DNA of 64,000 bases from Puteibacter caeruleilacunae (GTDB lineage: Bacteria; Bacteroidota; Bacteroidia; Bacteroidales; Prolixibacteraceae). The translations under genes were made by a program, and so were the position numbers. The notes beneath the pieces are model-generated. The model saw nothing but the letters and a program-made list of their open reading frames with translations. It had not been told where the DNA came from and made no database searches. The DNA is taken from contig SJCO01000018.1 in the NCBI GenBank assembly GCA_005217565.1, positions 1 through 64,000 on the forward strand. The letters are read 5' to 3'. Numbering within the stretch: position 1 is the stretch's first letter; each line of letters starts with the position of its first letter. This document shows, piece after piece, positions 45,505 through 55,964 of this stretch.

Positions 45505-47085
45505 ATGACCGACATAAAACCAGCAGAAGTTTCACAAATCTTAAAAAGGCAAATCGAAGGATTTAATACGCAATCCGAACTAGAAGAAGTAGGGACTGTC
45601 CTTCAAGTTGGAGATGGAATTGCACGGATTCACGGATTATCCAATGTGGAATCCAATGAACTAATAGAATTTAGCTGTGGAGTTAAAGGTATTGTTTTAA
45701 ATCTTGAGGCCGACAATGTAGGAGCAGTACTTTTAGGCTCTGCCGAGAACATCAAAGAAGGCGACAGCGTAAAGCGCACACGTAAAATTGCTTCGATTGA
45801 TGTTGGAGAAGGAATGTTGGGAAGGGTTGTGAACACAATAGGTGAACCTTTAGACGGCAAAGGTCCTATCGCTGGAAAGACGTTTGAAATGCCTCTAGAG
45901 CGAAAAGCACCAGGAGTAATTTATCGCCAACCAGTAAAACAACCTTTACAAACAGGTTTAAAAGCAATTGATGCCATGATTCCAATTGGTCGTGGTCAAC
46001 GAGAATTGATCATTGGCGACCGTCAAACAGGAAAGACTGCAATTGCTATTGATACGATCATCAATCAAAAAGAGAACTACGACAATGGAGAACCTGTATA
46101 TTGCATCTATGTAGCGATAGGACAAAAAGGATCCACTGTTGCCAATATTGCAGCTACACTTGAGAAAAGCGGGGCTCTGGATTATACTGTAATCGTTACT
46201 GCAACGGCTGCAGATCCTGCTGCACTGCAGTTTTATGCTCCATATGCAGGAGCATCGATCGGTGAATATTTCAGAGACACTGGTCGCGATGCATTAATCA
46301 TTTATGATGACCTGTCAAAACAAGCCGTTTCATACCGGGAAGTTTCATTGCTGCTTCGTCGTCCTCCTGGTCGTGAAGCCTATCCTGGTGATGTCTTTTA
46401 CTTACACTCTCGCCTACTGGAAAGAGCAGCAAAAATAATTGAGTCAGATGAAATTGCATCACAAATGAACGACCTACCTGAATCGTTGATCGGAAAAGTA
46501 AAGGGAGGAGGATCACTAACTGCACTTCCAATCATTGAAACTCAGGCAGGAGATGTATCGGCATATATTCCCACTAACGTTATATCCATTACTGATGGTC
46601 AGATATTCCTTGAGTCTAATTTATTTAATGCAGGAGTTCGTCCGGCAATTAATGTTGGTATCTCGGTATCGCGTGTTGGAGGTAACGCGCAGGTTAAAGC
46701 CATGAAGAAGGTCGCGGGAACATTAAAGCTTGATCAGGCTCAATACCGGGAGCTTGAAGCATTTGCAAAATTCAGCTCAGACCTTGATGCTGCAACCATG
46801 AGTGTACTTGATAAAGGTCGGAAGAATGTAGAAATACTGAAACAAGGACAATATTCTCCAGTAAAAATAGAGCATCAAATCGCAATTATTTATTGTGGGA
46901 CCAATGAATTACTGCGTGATGTTCCTATTGACAAGATTAAAGAATTCGAAGAGGATTTTATCAGTTCGATGGAGACAACCTATAAAAGTACACTGGACCA
47001 GTTAGCACAAGGTAAATTGACCGATACCCTTACAGAGGTAATTAAGACTGTGGCACTCGAGACCACATCAAAATATAGAGACTAA
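45505..47085 (+). CDS. atpA: ATP synthase F1 subunit alpha
   Basis: A 526-residue non-catalytic nucleotide-binding subunit. P-loop GDRQTGKT at 171-178, the N-terminal [10 protein letters not shown] region and the characteristic [24 protein letters not shown] segment. The gene order and 55-bp gap to atpG match the standard operon. Confidence 0.98.
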   Translation: MTDIKPAEVSQILKRQIEGFNTQSELEEVGTVLQVGDGIARIHGLSNVESNELIEFSCGVKGIVLNLEADNVGAVLLGSAENIKEGDSVKRTRKIASIDVGEGMLGRVVNTIGEPLDGKGPIAGKTFEMPLERKAPGVIYRQPVKQPLQTGLKAIDAMIPIGRGQRELIIGDRQTGKTAIAIDTIINQKENYDNGEPVYCIYVAIGQKGSTVANIAATLEKSGALDYTVIVTATAADPAALQFYAPYAGASIGEYFRDTGRDALIIYDDLSKQAVSYREVSLLLRRPPGREAYPGDVFYLHSRLLERAAKIIESDEIASQMNDLPESLIGKVKGGGSLTALPIIETQAGDVSAYIPTNVISITDGQIFLESNLFNAGVRPAINVGISVSRVGGNAQVKAMKKVAGTLKLDQAQYRELEAFAKFSSDLDAATMSVLDKGRKNVEILKQGQYSPVKIEHQIAIIYCGTNELLRDVPIDKIKEFEEDFISSMETTYKSTLDQLAQGKLTDTLTEVIKTVALETTSKYRD

Positions 47086-47140
47086 GAAAAAATTACATGC
47101 ACGAATGTAGGCATGTTAGGAAAAACAGAAACTGATTGAT

Positions 47141-48022
47141 ATGGCCAATTTAAAAGAAATTAGGACAAGAATTGCATCCGTAACAACAACGCGACAGGTT
47201 ACTAGCGCCATGAAAATGGTATCTGCTGCCAAGTTGAAAAAAGCGCAGGATCTAATCTTGCAAATCAGGCCGTATGCTGACAAATTACAAGAGATCTTGT
47301 CTTCGATAAGTTCTGCCCTTCGTAATCAGGAAGAATCGATTTTTACGGCACCTAAAGAGCCCAACAAGGTTCTTATTGTCGTACTCTCATCCAATAGAGG
47401 TTTGTGTGGTGCATTCAACTCAAATATTGTAAAAAAAACCATTGATCATATCGAAGAAAATTACTTTCTACAATACAAAAGAGATGATCTTCATTTTCTC
47501 GCCATAGGAAAACAAGGAGAAAAACATCTTAGATCGTTAAATCTACGAGTTATTGGTGAGGAAAACGCTCTGCTCGATAATATAAGTTTTGAGAACACCA
47601 CCATCTTGACTGAGCGGTTAATGGATTATTTTAAAGCTGGTAAATATGATAGGATAGATATCGTTTACAACCAGTTCAAAAATGCAGCGGTCCAAATTTT
47701 AACCGCCAAGCAGTTTCTTCCCATCAAACCAGACGAGAAGCGCTCGAATGATATTATCTTGCTTGACTATATCTTCGAACCATCAAAAGAAACAATTATC
47801 GAAGAGCTAATTCCCAAGTCATTAAAGACTCAGTTTTACGAAGTCCTTCTCGATTCAAATGCAGCCGAGCATGGAGCCCGCATGACTGCGATGCATCAGG
47901 CTACAGATAATGCAACATCGCTCATCGATGATCTCAAGTTAACTTACAATAAGGCACGACAAGCAGCTATTACAGAGGAAATTTTGGAAATTACAAGTGG
48001 AGCTGAAGCTTTAAAAGGATAA
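47141..48022 (+). CDS. atpG: ATP synthase F1 subunit gamma
   Basis: A 293-residue rotor shaft subunit. The N-terminal helix has RIASVTTTRQVTSAMKMVSA and the C-terminal helix EHGARMTAMHQATDNATSLI, the two coiled strands of the shaft. It closes the atp operon at a bidirectional terminator. Confidence 0.97.
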   Translation: MANLKEIRTRIASVTTTRQVTSAMKMVSAAKLKKAQDLILQIRPYADKLQEILSSISSALRNQEESIFTAPKEPNKVLIVVLSSNRGLCGAFNSNIVKKTIDHIEENYFLQYKRDDLHFLAIGKQGEKHLRSLNLRVIGEENALLDNISFENTTILTERLMDYFKAGKYDRIDIVYNQFKNAAVQILTAKQFLPIKPDEKRSNDIILLDYIFEPSKETIIEELIPKSLKTQFYEVLLDSNAAEHGARMTAMHQATDNATSLIDDLKLTYNKARQAAITEEILEITSGAEALKG

Positions 48023-48031
48023 TGTATAAAT

Positions 48032-48065
48032 CAAAAAAAAGAGATCTCAACAAGATCTCCTTTTC
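48032..48065. terminator. Bidirectional terminator at the end of the atp operon
   Basis: GAGATCT (48041-48047), loop CAACA, AGATCTC (48053-48059), A9 on the left and CTTTT on the right. It serves atpG and the convergent queA. Confidence 0.85.
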
Positions 48066-48085
48066 TATATCTTCTTTAGTATTGC

Positions 48086-49132
48086 TTACAATATCAACAT
48101 TGCATCACCATATGTTCCAAAGCGATACTTTTCTTTCAAGGCAACTTCGTATGCGTTCATAACCTTATCATAGCCACCAAATGCACAAACCATCATCAAC
48201 AAAGTAGAATATGGTAAGTGGAAATTAGTAACCATTCTATTAGCTACTCTAAATTCATATGGTGGGAAAATAAACTTATTTGTCCACCCTTCAAATGGTT
48301 TTAAATGACCTTGCGTTGACACAGAAGTCTCTAATGTTCTCATTACAGTTGTTCCTACTGCACATACGTTCTTACGCGCATCTTTTGCTGTATTTACAAC
48401 ATCACAAGCATTTTCAGGTATCCAGATTTGCTCTGAATCCATCTTATGTTTTGTTAAATCTTCAACATCAACATTTCTAAAATTACCTAAACCTACATGT
48501 AAGGTAATCTCCGAAAAATCAACACCAATAATCTCAAGACGTTTTAACAACTCACGACTGAAATGCAGTCCTGCTGTTGGAGCAGCAACAGCTCCTTCAT
48601 GCTTAGCAAAGATTGTTTGGTAGCGATCCTTATCCTCAGGCTCAACATCACGAGTAATGAACTTAGGAAGCGGAGTTTGTCCCAATCCATACAAGGTCTT
48701 TTTAAACTCATCATATGGTCCATCATACAAGAAACGTAATGTACGACCTCTGGAAGTTGTATTATCAATTACCTCAGCAACCAACTCATCGTCTCCAAAA
48801 TACAATTTGTTTCCAATACGAATTTTTCTTGCTGGATCAACTAAAACATCCCATAGTCGTTGTTCCCTATTCAATTCTCTCAACAGAAAAACTTCGATTT
48901 CTGCTCCTGTTTTTTCTTTGTTACCATACAATCGAGCAGGAAAAACCTTGGTATTATTAAATACCATTACATCTTTATCGTTGAAATAGGTAACGATATC
49001 CTTGAATAGTTTGTGCTCAATTTCTCCCGACTCCTTATGCAACACCATCAATCGGCTTTCATCCCTGTTATAAGCAGGATGAAGAGCTATTAATTCATCA
49101 GGTAATTCGTACTTAAATTTGGATAACTTCAT
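48086..49132 (-). CDS. queA: S-adenosylmethionine:tRNA ribosyltransferase-isomerase
   Basis: A 348-residue QueA, which transfers the ribosyl part of AdoMet to preQ1 in tRNA, making epoxyqueuosine. The beginning [19 protein letters not shown] and the [10 protein letters not shown] and [10 protein letters not shown] motifs identify it. The ATG at 49132 is used; an extension to 49180 adds 16 residues not seen in the family. It is the last gene of the yfhO-ftsX-DUF3098-uppP-truB-queA series. Confidence 0.96.
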   Translation of the reverse strand: MKLSKFKYELPDELIALHPAYNRDESRLMVLHKESGEIEHKLFKDIVTYFNDKDVMVFNNTKVFPARLYGNKEKTGAEIEVFLLRELNREQRLWDVLVDPARKIRIGNKLYFGDDELVAEVIDNTTSRGRTLRFLYDGPYDEFKKTLYGLGQTPLPKFITRDVEPEDKDRYQTIFAKHEGAVAAPTAGLHFSRELLKRLEIIGVDFSEITLHVGLGNFRNVDVEDLTKHKMDSEQIWIPENACDVVNTAKDARKNVCAVGTTVMRTLETSVSTQGHLKPFEGWTNKFIFPPYEFRVANRMVTNFHLPYSTLLMMVCAFGGYDKVMNAYEVALKEKYRFGTYGDAMLIL

Positions 49133-49193
49133 AAAAGTATTGCTTTTTATATATCTATTTCGAACCCCGTTATACGACAAAAATCGACACTTG

Positions 49194-49904
49194 TTACATT
49201 GCGTCGATAATTTTTGTAAAATCCTCCAGATTCATGGCATCCTCCACCTTCATTTCTCCAATTCGTGTTCTTCTCAAACCTGTTAGGTATGCCCCACTAT
49301 TAATGGCTTTACCGATATCGTAAGCAAGTGAACGAATATATGTTCCTTTACTACATACAATACGCAATTCAACCTTAGGCATTTCAAAACTTAACAGCTC
49401 AATCTCACGAATGTTTACAATTCTGGATCTAAGTTTTACCTCTTCCCCTTTTCTTGCGTAATCAAAGGCACGTACACCATTAATCTTCACTGCAGAAAAT
49501 ACCGGAGGTGTTTGTTCAATATCTCCTAAAAACTTTTCACAAGTCGCTAATAAACTCTCTTTGGTGATGTGATCTATATCAAACTGTGCATCTTCTTCCA
49601 TCTCGCTATCGTACGAAGGTGTAGTTGCACCAAATTTCAGAGTAGCAATATATTCTTTCTCGCCAGCCTGAAATTCTTCAATACGCTTTGTAGCTTTGCC
49701 TGTACACAAAACCATCAACCCACTGGCCTTCGGGTCTAATGTCCCCGCATGACCTACCTTTAACTTCTTATACTTATATTTGAATTTTCTCCAGATTACT
49801 CCTCTTACTCTCTTCACCACATCAAAAGATGTCCAATCTAAAGGCTTATCGATAAGCAGAATTTCCCCCTTCTGAAAGTCAACGTTCTCAACAGACTCCA
49901 TCAT
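49194..49904 (-). CDS. truB: tRNA pseudouridine(55) synthase
   Basis: A 236-residue TruB making pseudouridine 55 in the T-loop of tRNAs. The catalytic Asp is D57 in [14 protein letters not shown]. The remaining core motifs ([32 protein letters not shown] and [17 protein letters not shown]-like ending) are present. It is short because the C-terminal PUA domain is reduced or absent. Gap to uppP 42 bp. Confidence 0.96.
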   Translation of the reverse strand: MMESVENVDFQKGEILLIDKPLDWTSFDVVKRVRGVIWRKFKYKYKKLKVGHAGTLDPKASGLMVLCTGKATKRIEEFQAGEKEYIATLKFGATTPSYDSEMEEDAQFDIDHITKESLLATCEKFLGDIEQTPPVFSAVKINGVRAFDYARKGEEVKLRSRIVNIREIELLSFEMPKVELRIVCSKGTYIRSLAYDIGKAINSGAYLTGLRRTRIGEMKVEDAMNLEDFTKIIDAM

Positions 49905-49946
49905 TGCAAAGCAATTTATTAGGCAATTAAGTGATTATTTTAAAAA

Positions 49947-50726
49947 TCAAGCTGCAAATATAGCAATAAGACCAACAATAAAACAATAGATTCCAAAATA
50001 AATTAACTTGCCCTTATTCACGACTTTAATCATGATCTTGCAGGCCAGTAATCCTGAAACAAAGGCAGCAATGAAACCTATGGCAAGAGGTACAAATCCC
50101 ATATGATTTTCAGTAGTCATTCCCCCAGACATTATATCCAGAAAATTAGCACCAAGAATAGGAACAAGAACCATTAAGAAAGAAAAGCGAGCCATCTCTT
50201 TTTTATCATTACCTAAAAGCAGTCCTGTTGCAATTGTAGATCCACTCCTGGAAATACCTGGCACTACAGCCATTGCTTGCGCAACACCTATGATTGCAGC
50301 ACTCTTATAAGAGATCTTTTTCTCTCCTCCTTTATTGAAGAATGTAAATGTTAAAAGACTAGCTGTCAATAAGAGCATACATCCTACCATCAATAAGTTT
50401 CCAGCATAAAGAGATTCCACATAATCCTTAAAGAAAACGCCAACAACAAGAATTGGAATCATTGATAATGCAATTTTCATCACATATGAGGTTTCCTCCT
50501 TTTCCCGTTTAAATACACCAGCTATAAGGCGAATAATATCTTCTCTGAAAACAACTAAGGTGCTTAATACCGTTGCACCATGAACAACAATTGCAAATAA
50601 TAAATTCTCTGAGGAGTTCACATGAAGTAAAACACCACCTAACTCAAGATGTCCACTTGAACTTACTGGCAAAAACTCGGTTAAGCCCTGAATAAGTCCA
50701 AGAAGAATCGCTTCATACCACGTCAT
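49947..50726 (-). CDS. uppP: Undecaprenyl-diphosphate phosphatase
   Basis: A 259-residue UppP (BacA) recycling the undecaprenyl-phosphate carrier for peptidoglycan and glycan export. Motifs EFLPVSSSGHLELGG near residue 17 and VPGISRSGSTIATGLLLG carry the active-site residues, in about eight hydrophobic segments. It follows DUF3098 by 18 bp. Confidence 0.95.
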   Translation of the reverse strand: MTWYEAILLGLIQGLTEFLPVSSSGHLELGGVLLHVNSSENLLFAIVVHGATVLSTLVVFREDIIRLIAGVFKREKEETSYVMKIALSMIPILVVGVFFKDYVESLYAGNLLMVGCMLLLTASLLTFTFFNKGGEKKISYKSAAIIGVAQAMAVVPGISRSGSTIATGLLLGNDKKEMARFSFLMVLVPILGANFLDIMSGGMTTENHMGFVPLAIGFIAAFVSGLLACKIMIKVVNKGKLIYFGIYCFIVGLIAIFAA

Positions 50727-50744
50727 TGTTTAATACGATTTTGA

Positions 50745-51002
50745 TTATTTATTGGATTTTGGTTTTTTCATTATTGCATAGATCTCAAACAAAAAACCCA
50801 ATAAAACTACCATCGGGGCAAGTGTTATTCGACGAAAGTTAAAAACCTCATCATCAAAGACATTTGGATCTTCACTGCCACCACCAATCATCAACAAAAA
50901 TCCTAGAACAATTATTGCAAATCCTATTAGTAGAAGTCGATAGTTTTCTTTTCCTAATGCAAATCCATTATTAGCAGGTGCTTCTTTCCCTTTACTTGAC
51001 AT
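50745..51002 (-). CDS. DUF3098 domain-containing membrane protein
   Basis: An 85-residue protein with two helices (YRLLLIGFAIIVLGFLLMIGG and RITLAPMVVLLGFLFEIYAI) and a charged loop containing EDPNVFDDEVFNFRR. DUF3098 is a Bacteroidota family usually found between ftsX and uppP, as here. Function unknown. Gap of 12 bp from ftsX. Confidence 0.85.
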   Translation of the reverse strand: MSSKGKEAPANNGFALGKENYRLLLIGFAIIVLGFLLMIGGGSEDPNVFDDEVFNFRRITLAPMVVLLGFLFEIYAIMKKPKSNK

Positions 51003-51014
51003 GATTTCTTAAGT

Positions 51015-51887
51015 TTAAAATAAGTCATCGAATTTCATCCGAAGATATCGGTCTACAGCGAATCGTGTTGAGAACCACGAAATGAAAATTCCTAGCAAAA
51101 ATACCAAAACAATCAAGAATCCAAGCATATTCATATCATGAAAATTGATAAATGCTTCTAATTGATCATGGAAACCATAGATTAATCCCAACAGAAGCAC
51201 ACTAGCAACAGAGGATCCTAATACTCCGATTACTACACTTCGAAAGATAAATGGTCGCCGTATAAATGCCCTGGTCGCTCCAACCAACATCATGGTATTA
51301 ATCACAAAACGCTGTGCGTATACCCCCATACGGATGGTGTTATTTATTAAAACGAAAAATATTAACAACAGTACTCCACTAAATATTAGCAAGAATCCAC
51401 CTATCCGATTAAGATTCCGATTGATAATACTTACCAGATCTTTCTGATAGTGTACTTCCTTTACCAAAGGATTACCAGAAAAGTATTTCTCAAGAACAAG
51501 CATTGAGTCGGGATTAGAGTAACCTGCATGCAATTTCACATCAATTACCTCTTGCAGAGGATTATATCCCAAAAAGCCAACGAAATCTTCTCCCAGATCC
51601 TCTGAAAGCTCTTTTGCTGCTTGTTCCTTATCAATGTAACGTGTCGACTTTGTAAAATCTGCAGCTTTTATGGTTTTCTGGAACTGTACAACCTCGGCTT
51701 CCCGTATATCATCATCCAAAATAATCGTGAGGCCAATATTCTCCCTCACATAATCTGCCAACCTCTTTGCATTAAGAACAACCAGACCAAGCATTCCCAT
51801 TAGGAACAGGACCAATGATATGCTTAAAAAAGAGGTTATGTATGATCCTACAAAACTCTTTCGAGATCTATTCTTACTACTTTTCAT
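51015..51887 (-). CDS. ftsX: FtsX-like cell division permease
   Basis: A 290-residue FtsX-type protein: a cytoplasmic start, a helix near residue 25-45, a periplasmic domain (about 50-165, including DFTKSTRYIDKEQAAKEL), then three helices to the C-terminus. In partnership with the ATPase FtsE it controls cell-wall hydrolases at the septum. No ftsE lies in the window, as is common in this phylum. Its 5' end overlaps yfhO by 11 bp, indicating translational coupling. Confidence 0.92.
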   Translation of the reverse strand: MKSSKNRSRKSFVGSYITSFLSISLVLFLMGMLGLVVLNAKRLADYVRENIGLTIILDDDIREAEVVQFQKTIKAADFTKSTRYIDKEQAAKELSEDLGEDFVGFLGYNPLQEVIDVKLHAGYSNPDSMLVLEKYFSGNPLVKEVHYQKDLVSIINRNLNRIGGFLLIFSGVLLLIFFVLINNTIRMGVYAQRFVINTMMLVGATRAFIRRPFIFRSVVIGVLGSSVASVLLLGLIYGFHDQLEAFINFHDMNMLGFLIVLVFLLGIFISWFSTRFAVDRYLRMKFDDLF

Positions 51888-54336
51888 CCTCCGTTGCTAA
51901 AGATTGACGAATTCCGTAAACAATAGCCCCCACAACTGCAAGCAGAAGAATCAATGAACAGAGCAAAGCAATAGTATTACCAGTGCTAAACTTCGACGGT
52001 TCAAACTTAAATTCAATTGTGTGTTTACCTGCTGGTACCTCCATAGCTCTTAACACATAGTCAGCCTGAAAATATTCACTTTTCTTTCCATCGATGTATG
52101 CATTCCATCCCTTTGGATAATAGATCTCTGAGAACACTACAAGCTGATTATCCGCACCATTAAACTCATATTTCAGGTAATTGGGTTTGTAATCAGTTAA
52201 CGCAACACTTCCTTCTCCGCTATATTGATCTTTCGTCAACTGTGACTTAAACTTATTATTTACGACAACCTCATCACCAGTATCAACTTTTGCTAAGCTT
52301 TCAATCTCCTCATTTGCACTATTCACCATCTTAACACTCTTCACTAACCAGGCATTTCCCAGGGCATATTGATTATTTAAAGGTGGAGCATCCTCTTTGT
52401 AAACAAGATACTTCGTATTCAGCATGTTTAATACATGTAACGAACTCATTACACTATCAAGACTTGCAGGATTCTGAAAACCTGCAAATATCGCTCTCAT
52501 ATCTTCAGTGATTCTGTAATCGATTAGCTCTTGATAACGACGCATCTTCGCCCCGTGGTACCCACCAATCGATTTATGGAAGTACGATGTACGTGCATCA
52601 TTGAAAGGATTATTTAGATTAAGAACTCTATAGCTTAGATCCTTATCTTTCAAAATCTCAATATCTGATTTCGCCAGCTTAAACGGTTCCTCAACCTGCT
52701 TCTTTGAAACAAACTGATCATTGTTCAGGTAGCGCTTATTAACTCCCCAAAGATCAATTAGCACAAGCAATCCAATTCCGATTATTACCATGTTTGCCTT
52801 GATCTTATCCATAAGGAATAACCAAATGGCCAATGCTCCAAGTGCGATGAAAGCAAATGAACGCATCGCATCCACTTTTAAAAGTGAAGCCCTATCACTG
52901 CGAATAGCCCCTAACAACCATTCTGGTAACTGTGCATCAACAGGACCTGAAAATGAACCTGATATTCCTGGAATCATGGCAACCAACAGACAGAAACCAC
53001 CAACTATAGCGCCACTACGAATAAGTGCCTTTTTCAACTCCTTTTTATCCACTCCTCCCGACAAAATCTCCTTGAGCGCCAGCATTCCCAATAATGGTAT
53101 TGCAATTTCCGCAATAACCAGAATCATGGAAACCGTCCTGAATTTATTATACATTGGGAAATGATCCAGAAAGAAGTCGGTCAATGGCATAAAATGCTTA
53201 CCCCAAGCTAGTAATATTGACAAAACAGTTGCTGAAAGTAGCCACCATTTTACCGGTCCTTTTATAATAAACAAGCCAAGTACAAATAAGAAACAGATTA
53301 ACGCCCCTACATATACAGGCCCAGATGTTCCTGGTTGATCCCCCCAATAACCTGGTAATTGTTTCACAATATTTTTAGCACCAGCTACACCTTTTGATCG
53401 TAACTCTTTATACGACTCAGAATCGGTATCAAATCCTGCTGTTGAAGATCCTCCTTTATAGTTTGGAATCAATAAAGTGAAGGTCTCTCCCCTTCCATAA
53501 CTCCATGCCGTAGCATAATCTTTATCTAATCCCGATGTTTTATTCTCTTTATCAAATGTCAGCTCAGATTTACCTCGAATTGAATAGTTTCCATATTCAA
53601 TGGTCAGCATCAACTTCCCTATATCAGTACCAATTGCAATAACTGCTGGTAATATCAAGATAGCCACAGACTTGGCGAAATCTACAATCTTCTTCTCACG
53701 TATTGCATAAATAAGTTCTACAATACCGAATATAAGCAATAACAACAATCCATAATAAGTGATCTGAGGATGTCCTGCCAGCATTTCCAACGCCAAACCA
53801 ATGGAGAATATAATCACTCCCCACATCTTTTTGCCTCTAAAGACCATATATACCCCTGCAATTACCCATGGCAGATAAGCAATGGCTATTGCTTTTGAGT
53901 TATGCCCTGCTGCAATAATGACAAGATAGTAGGATGAAAACGCCATAGCAACGGCACCAACAATCGCAAGCCATTTCCGGATATCAAAGGCTAGCATCAG
54001 CAAATAAAAACCGACCAAATAAATAAAAAGCATCGATACTGGTCTTGGGAATCCCTCCAGAAACTTTCCAGTGTATTTCACATAGTTATTCGGATAAATC
54101 ACAGAAATTAAATAAGCAGGCATTCCCCCAAACATAGAATTAGTCCACAGGGCCTCCTCGCCTGTTTCTGCTCTATAATCAGATATCTCCTTCGACATTC
54201 CCTTATAAGTTACCCCATCATGTTGAGTGAGTCGCTTGCCCTCCAATACAGGATTAAAGTAACCAAAGGATAAAATTGTAAAAATCAGTAATGCAACCAG
54301 GTGCGGTATCGTCTTTTTTAACAAATCGGAATTCAT
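51877..54336 (-). CDS. YfhO-family membrane glycosyltransferase-like protein
   Basis: An 819-residue YfhO protein with about 12-14 transmembrane segments (YLVGFYLLMLAFDIRKWLAIV, AVAMAFSSYYLVIIAAGHNSK and further). A large C-terminal beta domain (about 640-790) is followed by a last helix. In Firmicutes YfhO glycosylates lipoteichoic acid; its role in Bacteroidota, and the sugar, are not known. It heads the ftsX unit (11-bp overlap) and is divergent from the flippase gene. Confidence 0.88.
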   Translation of the reverse strand: MNSDLLKKTIPHLVALLIFTILSFGYFNPVLEGKRLTQHDGVTYKGMSKEISDYRAETGEEALWTNSMFGGMPAYLISVIYPNNYVKYTGKFLEGFPRPVSMLFIYLVGFYLLMLAFDIRKWLAIVGAVAMAFSSYYLVIIAAGHNSKAIAIAYLPWVIAGVYMVFRGKKMWGVIIFSIGLALEMLAGHPQITYYGLLLLLIFGIVELIYAIREKKIVDFAKSVAILILPAVIAIGTDIGKLMLTIEYGNYSIRGKSELTFDKENKTSGLDKDYATAWSYGRGETFTLLIPNYKGGSSTAGFDTDSESYKELRSKGVAGAKNIVKQLPGYWGDQPGTSGPVYVGALICFLFVLGLFIIKGPVKWWLLSATVLSILLAWGKHFMPLTDFFLDHFPMYNKFRTVSMILVIAEIAIPLLGMLALKEILSGGVDKKELKKALIRSGAIVGGFCLLVAMIPGISGSFSGPVDAQLPEWLLGAIRSDRASLLKVDAMRSFAFIALGALAIWLFLMDKIKANMVIIGIGLLVLIDLWGVNKRYLNNDQFVSKKQVEEPFKLAKSDIEILKDKDLSYRVLNLNNPFNDARTSYFHKSIGGYHGAKMRRYQELIDYRITEDMRAIFAGFQNPASLDSVMSSLHVLNMLNTKYLVYKEDAPPLNNQYALGNAWLVKSVKMVNSANEEIESLAKVDTGDEVVVNNKFKSQLTKDQYSGEGSVALTDYKPNYLKYEFNGADNQLVVFSEIYYPKGWNAYIDGKKSEYFQADYVLRAMEVPAGKHTIEFKFEPSKFSTGNTIALLCSLILLLAVVGAIVYGIRQSLATEDEK

Positions 54337-54433
54337 GAGCTTTGTATTTGCTTTTAATGGCTATTAATTTTTCGCTTAACGAATGTTAGAAACAAAAATA
54401 TATCTTTTTACCGCAACTTAATCTTGTTAATAC

Positions 54434-54441
54434 TATTTTTG
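54434..54441 (+). promoter_or_regulatory. -7 box of the flippase gene
   Basis: TATTTTTG matches TAnnTTTG, 29 bp before the ATG at 54471; no clear -33 box. Confidence 0.4.
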
Positions 54442-54470
54442 TTTATTATTGTTCAATTACCAACAACATT

Positions 54471-55964
54471 ATGGGTATCATTCAAAAGCAAACCATTAAA
54501 GGATCCATATTCTCGTACTTAGGAGTAGCGATAGGTTATATCTATGTCATTCTTCTAATGCCTAAATTTTTCACAAAAGAAGAGATCGGATTAACACAAC
54601 TGTTTGCATCTATTTCTGCAATTTTTGCTTTGTTTGGTACATTGGGATTTGTAAGTGTTACCAATCGATTGTTCCCCTATTTTAAAAATGAAGACAACAA
54701 ACACAATGGCTTTTCATTTCTGGTTATACTTACAACTATACTGGGATTTACAGCGGTTATTTCGGCATTTCTAATACTTAAACCCTGGGTTATTGAGCGG
54801 AATATTGAAAAATCTCCGTTACTGGTTGAATACCTTTATTTTCTGATCCCATTGATTTTCTTTCGACTCTTTTTCACCATACTTGATGGATACAATAAGG
54901 CATTGCTTGATGCTGTAACCGGAACCTTCTGGACCGACTTTGGATTTAAGATGTTAAACCTCATCTTCATCTGTATGTTCTGTTTCAGATGGATTGATTT
55001 CCGCACCTACATGTTTTGCTTCGTATTCGCATTAAGTTTTCCTGCGATACCGGTATTGTTTAAATTGATTCGAACACATAATATTTCACTAAAACCTCAA
55101 CTGGGTTTTATCAACAAAGGTCTATTCAAGGAGATGCTTAGTATTGGTTTCTTCGGCATCCTGGGAAGTTCCAGTGGAATTGTTGTTACCAATATCGACC
55201 GTATTATGGCCAATGAATACCTGGCCCTCGGAGCTACTGGTGTTTTCAGTGTTTGTGCTCTCTTTGGCAGTATACTTCGTATTCCCAATGCTTCGTTAAA
55301 TAAAATTGCAACACCTTTGATTGCTGATGCGTGGAAAGATAATAATCTACAGGTAATTGATTCAATATATCGAAAGAGTACCATCAATCAGCTAATCATA
55401 GGTACACTACTCTTTGTTGGTATATACAGTAACCTGGATAATATCTTCATCATGCTGGGACCAGAATATACATCAGGAAGAAATGTAGTTACCTTATACT
55501 CCCTGGCATTTTTGATTACCATCGTTAATGGCGCCGGCCCGATCTTGCTCAGCACATCGCACAAGTACAAGGTACAAACAGTCTTTATGGTGATTGTCTC
55601 CGTGCTAACAATCATCTTTAATATGATCTTTATTCCTATATATGGTATTGATGGCGTTGCCCTGGCTACGGTACTAACTTATTTAACAACGTTGATTTTT
55701 AGAGTCACCTATATCAAAATGCAATTCAACCTTTTCCCATTTAACCACAAACACTTACTGACTATCGCAATGGGAATAATTAGTTATCTTCCAGCATATT
55801 TTATACCACAACAAGACTGGTTTGTTGCTGATATCATCATACGAAGTGCAGCCATCACAATTGTATTTGTTGGTGGGACGTACTTATTCAGACTATCAGA
55901 CGACATAAACAACCTCATTATCAACACAATTCGACAAATATCAAATATGATATCAAAGAAATGA
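54471..55964 (+). CDS. Polysaccharide flippase (MOP superfamily, Wzx-like)
   Basis: A 497-residue membrane protein with about 14 hydrophobic helices typical of oligosaccharide flippases: N-terminal KQTIKGSIFSYLGVAIGYIY, and the FVSVTNRLFPYFKNED loop. It should flip lipid-linked glycan units across the inner membrane. The ATG of the next glycosyltransferase overlaps its stop (ATGA), so the two are coupled. Confidence 0.9.
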   Translation: MGIIQKQTIKGSIFSYLGVAIGYIYVILLMPKFFTKEEIGLTQLFASISAIFALFGTLGFVSVTNRLFPYFKNEDNKHNGFSFLVILTTILGFTAVISAFLILKPWVIERNIEKSPLLVEYLYFLIPLIFFRLFFTILDGYNKALLDAVTGTFWTDFGFKMLNLIFICMFCFRWIDFRTYMFCFVFALSFPAIPVLFKLIRTHNISLKPQLGFINKGLFKEMLSIGFFGILGSSSGIVVTNIDRIMANEYLALGATGVFSVCALFGSILRIPNASLNKIATPLIADAWKDNNLQVIDSIYRKSTINQLIIGTLLFVGIYSNLDNIFIMLGPEYTSGRNVVTLYSLAFLITIVNGAGPILLSTSHKYKVQTVFMVIVSVLTIIFNMIFIPIYGIDGVALATVLTYLTTLIFRVTYIKMQFNLFPFNHKHLLTIAMGIISYLPAYFIPQQDWFVADIIIRSAAITIVFVGGTYLFRLSDDINNLIINTIRQISNMISKK